Assembly: GCA_015680685.1 (NCBI GenBank)
Contig: MNCI01003573.1
Location: 1,431,228-1,453,604, forward strand
Direction of reading: 5' to 3'
DNA from: Gnetum montanum
Taxonomy: Eukaryota; Streptophyta; Gnetopsida; Gnetales; Gnetaceae
Length of the DNA: 22,377 bases
Both the position numbers and the translations under genes were made by a program. Shown in pieces: positions 18,128-22,377 of this stretch (its first letter is position 1; the number at the start of each line of letters is the position of its first letter). Below the pieces are notes generated by a model. That model did not search any database. It was not told where the DNA came from and saw only the letters and a list, made by a program, of their open reading frames with translations.

Positions 18128-18390
18128 TGACTATGTTGGCTTCACCTCAACTATGCTAGCCTTGGAGGACTATGCTTGCATTGTTGGAATTTGCTGAAAA
18201 TGTGATGACTATGCTGGTCATGTGAAGATTGTTAGAAATTCATGATGACTACATTGGCAATACTACCACCACTAGAAAACTATCATGACTATGCTAGCCA
18301 TTGATGGGAAAATGGAAAACCCAACAACTATAACATTGGCCTTGCAACTTCGACATTGGATTTTGTGACAACTACACTAGGAATTGTTGG
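18128..18390. repeat. Decayed repeats of ACTATGCTRGCCAT in LTR3 U3
   Basis: Motif copies start near 18130, 18150, 18169, 18208, 18248, 18288, 18327 and 18371, at steps of ~20 or ~40 bp. A TGTTGGAATTTG or ATTGTTGGGAAATGG block also recurs. Position matches the repeats in LTR1 and LTR2. Confidence 0.6.
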
Positions 18391-18490
18391 GAAATGGAAT
18401 ACCCAACACCACCAACACTAGTTCTACGTGGTTCTAGAATAAGTAAGACTATACCCCCATCAAAACCCCATGAAAATGTCAAATTTGGCA

Positions 18491-20985
18491 GTCCCCAAGA
18501 CGTTTTTAGCCTTCCCAAGCCTGAATATAGACATTACATTGCTTTTTTCACTTTGAAAGTTAGGTAGTAGCAACTTATGAGGAATTTTCCAACCACAACA
18601 AGTTAAAGAATGCAAGATTATAGCTCAAGGATCATAAACCTTACATTTATAATAAAATCTTGCCTCATGTTGGATGGTGAAGATTACAAGTTACAAAATG
18701 CATTTTCTAGTTTCTATTTTAATTACCTATCAAAGTACCACAAACCTATCACTCCATGTGCTAAATCATCTTTCTGTTCTTCTTAACAATATTCAATGCA
18801 TTCTTAATATTCACACAATTTGTCAGAATGGGCATAATAGAAGGTATTTTGATGAAAGATGGTAAGTATTCTTAGATAAGGATGAATAAATGATTATAAA
18901 TTTAGATCTAGACATATTGCAAGTGTAGTATACATAGATTGGTGGATACTATAAATTGGGAATCCTTCCTTTTCACTTTTCATTGATAGAATCTACTTTC
19001 TATGAGATGATGTAACTTTGTATGTTATATATGCTAATTACCCAATATCAATTGAGGTAATTAAATTTGATGTTTTTCTTCTTGTCAATCATTGAAAAAT
19101 CAATTTAATCAATATGTTCCTATACTATTTTAAAAGTTAACATATCTTAATAATTACTAGTCATGATAGAAATTGATATAATTGAATTATATCATGAGAA
19201 GTTTTTGGAGTGATATCAAAAATGATAATCCCTAGGTAATTTAGATATAGATCTATATTGTCCCATATTACTAGGTACAATATGAATCAATAGCTCAAAT
19301 TATTATAAGAATTTTTAACAAACACACATATTCCTTGACAAATCCAAATTTAATTAAGCCCATTGGAATGAAGGAAACTTAGATTTGTATTAACACTCTA
19401 GAAATAGAACCATGTAAGGTAGATTTGAAGGCTTCTATAATCAAATTTAATGATTACATCTTCATGAAGAGAGGGAAGGCTACATAGCATGAAATTCATC
19501 ATTGATTGGACATAAAAAATTTGATAAAATATCTAGATCTACATAATGTATCTAGAAATGAATAGAAGTTGAAACATTCTTGATATTAAAGGCTTAGTTA
19601 AAAATAATTACATAACTTAGAGAGGGTCTTAAGATGATCTAAATTACCCTTAATTTAATGTCATACAATATCCCAAACTAGTAAAAGAGTACTTCATAAT
19701 TCTAGATCTACTTGGTGGAGAAAAAAGTGTGATAAAATTTATGAATTAAATGAGATTTGAAGCCTACATTCTTGATGAAACATTTATATAAATAATTGTA
19801 ACTAAAAAATTCATATCCTAATTCAAGATAAGAATACAAAACTTAAAACATGCAATAAAATTAAAATTTAGCATCTCTTGGAATCCACAAAATGATCTCT
19901 TTCATCTTAAAACACTGAGAAAAATTGTGAGAAATACTTTTAAGAATTATAAGAAAACTTGTGAGTATTTGTTGGAATGTAAGAATTCATTATGAGAAAA
20001 ATTTTAAAAATGGGACTAAAACATTTATGATCAGAGATTAATTATAATAAAATGATTGTAATAAGAATGTTAAAACTAGGAGCACTTGAAATATGAAAAC
20101 TATGGTAGCAACTCAAATGGATAGTAACTAGTGTAAGGTAGGAGAAAGAAAATATTCACTGCATTCCTCTTGACATTCTTAATGATCAATTATTTCTTTA
20201 CAATGAGGCTGATTATCTCCTTTTATAGCTTGAGTGAAGAGGATTTGGAAGTCCTATTCATGTGGAACTAACTTTTCTTTGTTATTTATGTTATCTTTTA
20301 GCATAAAGTATGCTTTTCAAAGATATTTTAGCTATTTTTCTTTGGCTTTTCCAGAATTATTTCAATAAATTAAACTTCTAGAATCTAATTTATTTGAAAC
20401 TATAAAAAAATAAGAAAGATGAAGATTTTTCATTACTCAAAAATCATGACATACTCCTCTTCCACCATTGTCAACATCACTAATGTAGGGTGAGATACCA
20501 TCATAATCACGATAGAAGAATGTAATTAGGATTGTTAACATACAAATGAATAATAGTTCTAGTGCCTTTGAATATAATCCATGTAAGATACCATTCTTCA
20601 GAGAAGTTTTGACATCTATATGAGAGGCTAGTAGACCTATTGGTCAATCTAAACCAATATAAGCATTAGTGGGTATGAACTCTACTCCAAATTTGATATT
20701 TTTCAATGTTTCAAGTGATTTGGAGCTACTTTCAAGCCTTCATGTTAATTTTATTTTCTATGTCATTGTAGGAGTTAGATTTATATTCCATGGTGCGATT
20801 AAGTCATGTAGTATATAGATCCATGTCTTCATGTTTTTATGTAATGTGTTAAATGACACAATTTTTTATTTCATAATAGAAAGAAAGAGGAACTCAAAGT
20901 AAGGTCAAATATAGATATTTCAAAGATACATGTCATGAATCTCATCATTCAAGCCATTCAAGGTTCCATGTGCTCATTCCTCTTA
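18491..20985. other. AT-rich region without a recognisable gene
   Basis: No ORF above 63 codons and no recognised domain. Part of it (19380-19860) has loosely repeated blocks (TAGATCTA; GAAGCCTACATTCTTGATGAAAC at ~19760 against GAAACATTCTTGAT at ~19570). Around 19900-20450 the minus strand resembles an LTR with a TATA box at 20217-20229, but no termini or primer site are clear. Confidence 0.4.
20217..20229 (-). promoter_or_regulatory. TATA-like box, possible fourth minus-strand LTR
   Basis: The minus strand reads GCTATAAAAGGAG in AT-rich DNA, preceded by CTCTTCACTCAA, as in LTR promoters. The element it would belong to is not identified. Confidence 0.25.
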
Positions 20986-21629
20986 TGTTGGGATCACATG
21001 AAGTACATCAATGGCACATTCACATGAGTTAGGATTACAAGTTGCCTCTCCTTGTAATTTATTTGATGATTGAGTGGGTCATTTTCAACATGGTTAGAGT
21101 TCACTATGATACTAAGAACCTCCTCAAATTTGTATTTATTCCATGTACAAACTCTCTTAAACATAAGGAATTCTAAGAATCTTCATTGATGTAAGATTAA
21201 AGCTTAAAGAATTGAAGAAGAGAAGTGTTTATGTTCATAACATTAACTTAGATATTTTATCTATTTTAATTGCATTTCAATTTCTCATTTATTTCATCAA
21301 TTTCATCCTTGTTATAATTTCTTATCATCTCCACTATCATTCAAGAAAAGAAGAAGAAGAATATCTTTCTTGGATATCATTCTCCATTGTTTCATTTTGT
21401 AAATTCCTTATGTTTTCAAGTCTAAAATAAAATTTCAAGTTGAATAATGGGTTTCTTGGCCAATCAAGAAGTCATAATCTATGGTCTTAGACCACAACCT
21501 AATCATGATCCATGATTTATAATACCATGAGTAAACCATCACTTCTAATCTTCATCATGATTAATTTTTTGGTAAATTAAAGATAGAAAAAAAATTTAGA
21601 GAGAAAAAAGAGATCTTATTCTACCATCA
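20986..21629 (+). mobile_element. Probable 5' LTR of a Ty1-copia element
   Basis: Begins TGTTGGGATCACATG (TGTTGG is the common copia LTR start) and ends ATTCTACCATCA, a usual type of LTR end, 11 nt before a primer-site-like sequence; about 640 bp. A TATA box is not clear. The plus ORF at 21212-21430 within it is low complexity (Ile/Leu/Phe-rich from AT-rich DNA) and is not taken as a gene. Confidence 0.4.
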
Positions 21630-21640
21630 TTTTTGATATC

Positions 21641-21652
21641 TAGTATCAAAGA
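21641..21652 (+). other. Degraded initiator-Met primer-binding site
   Basis: TAGTATCAAAGA against the standard plant copia site TGGTATCAGAGC: nine of twelve match and two of the three changes are G-to-A. It lies between the LTR and gag, as required. Confidence 0.55.
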
Positions 21653-21804
21653 TTTTTGTTAAGGTACAAGGATGTTAAAAGAAGTTCCCAATTATTTCAT
21701 CATATTTAATGAAAGAATGGTTTCATCTATTAAAGCATGCTAATGAGAAGAATGTTTGAGCTCAAAGAATGCTTAGAAGTGGTGGAGAATAAATTCAATA
21801 AATT

Positions 21805-22377
21805 GATACATCACTACTCTTCCAAGCTCAACTAAGAAATAAGAATAAAGATAACAATAAGAATACATTGATGAACATTATCATGTGGATCTCTTAGAGT
21901 GAAAGCATTTAGAACAAGATAATTAACAAGGAAAATGTTAAGGCCTATTGGAATACAATTGTGCAAGAATATCATGGCATAAGTCAAGTAATGCAAGTGA
22001 ATAAATTAAAGATAAGAATTGAGTTTAAGAAATTTTACATGTTAAGAGGTTAGTCTCATGATTCCTTCTATGAGAGAATGTACAATATCATTAGAGACCT
22101 AGATGCATTTCAAGCTAGTTATAATGAGAAGAAAATGTTAAAACTATCATTAAAATTTTCTTTAATTATTCCAAGCACAAGCCTATTATTTTGATTCTCA
22201 TTGAAATAAGAAATCTCAAAATCCTCACCATTAATAAGCTTGTTTTCCATGTTGGAGCCCTTGATAAATTGGATTTTAAGAAAGACCAAAAACAAGCTTT
22301 CTACTCACATGAATCCTAAAGTAGTAGAGAATAAAAGTAATAGGTAGGAAAATATGAGAACAAAATAGCTTCCAAAG
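21805..22377 (+). pseudogene. Ty1-copia gag remnant, runs off the window
   Basis: Gag of the copia element. From 21805 one frame reads SLLFQAQLRNKN.., then KAYWNTIVQEYHGISQVMQV, NKLKIRIEFKKFYML, and DSFYERMYNIIRDLDAFQAS. This is the plan of copia gag (UBN2/DUF4219-type): W-x3-(E/Q)-x-Y-x-G, then KL..L..EF..L, then (S)VxxYxxR(V/M).I. TAG stops are at 21895, 21910 and 22051, then a TGA at ~22195. Near 22165 the frame shifts, after which IEIRNLKILTINKL (about 22200-22240) matches the EESKDLxTLTxxEL block. The N-terminal ~60 codons (21670-21804) are too decayed to follow. Inactive. Confidence 0.65.

Larger units (their letters stand above)
17275..18490 (-). mobile_element. LTR3 (5' LTR of C)
   Basis: Begins next to the C primer site. 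ATGCCCTGGATGGTCTAGTC (17379) matches LTR1 and LTR2; TATA at 17945-17954 has the same relation to the primer site. The right end is set at TTTGGCA (18490): on the minus strand TGCCAAATTTGACA, preceded by CTTGGGGAC, which looks like an LTR start after a purine tract. U3 has a decayed ~20/40-bp repeat. The plus ORF 17734-17994 within it has no protein features. Confidence 0.6.

Noticed and set aside
19970-19975. TGTTGG as the start of another LTR
   Set aside because: No matching CA end, primer site or coding part follows on the plus strand.
1-22377. Reverse transcriptase, RNase H, integrase, tRNA or rRNA genes, CRISPR arrays
   Set aside because: Looked for YxDD, integrase HHCC/DDE and cloverleaf patterns in the frames read; none seen.

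Overview
This looks like a stretch of repeat-rich nuclear DNA from a seed plant. No single-copy host gene could be recognised. The recognisable coding sequence is decayed LTR-retrotransposon sequence, with plant-type gag and retropepsin motifs, plant LTR promoters with TATA boxes, and an initiator-Met-like primer site in a Ty1-copia copy. The scale of decay suggests a large, transposon-rich genome; a gymnosperm is possible, but nothing in the window proves it.

Layout. 1 to ~560: an LTR on the minus strand, cut by the window edge, with a TATA box, a poly-A signal and a run of 14 G near the expected transcription start. ~585-1704: coding-like fragments I could not identify. 1890-18490: three related Ty3/gypsy internal domains (here A, B, C), all on the minus strand, alternating with three LTRs: A internal (1890-5260), LTR1 (5274-~6955), B internal (~6956-12147), LTR2 (12166-~13612), C internal (~13650-17256), LTR3 (17275-~18490). 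Each internal domain starts next to the same 18-nt primer-binding-site-like sequence and encodes the same gag plan: a conserved N-terminal block, a Pro/Gln-rich stretch, the gag core (missing in B), a CCHC-like knuckle, and a linker with a repeated F-hydrophobic-R-V-P motif. The pre-protease block follows in all three, and a retropepsin in A and B only. No reverse transcriptase, RNase H or integrase was found, so all three look non-autonomous or truncated. ~18490-20985: AT-rich DNA without a supportable gene. ~20986-22377: a plus-strand Ty1-copia remnant (LTR, degraded primer site, start of gag).

Element B also carries, between its protease and LTR1, a long plus-strand (antisense) reading frame (7060 to ~8780) of unknown function, followed by a 33-bp minisatellite. 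This is the most unusual part of the window. Antisense or extra ORFs and tandem repeats between pol and the 3' LTR are known from the Tat/Ogre group of plant Ty3/gypsy elements, so that is the likely family.

Many frames are broken mainly by TAG. A gag-protease keeps one frame for about 1,000 codons with 15 stops, 11 of them TAG; the antisense frame has nine TAG. Several lie where sister copies have Gln. This fits CAG-to-TAG decay at methylated CHG sites in silenced transposons.
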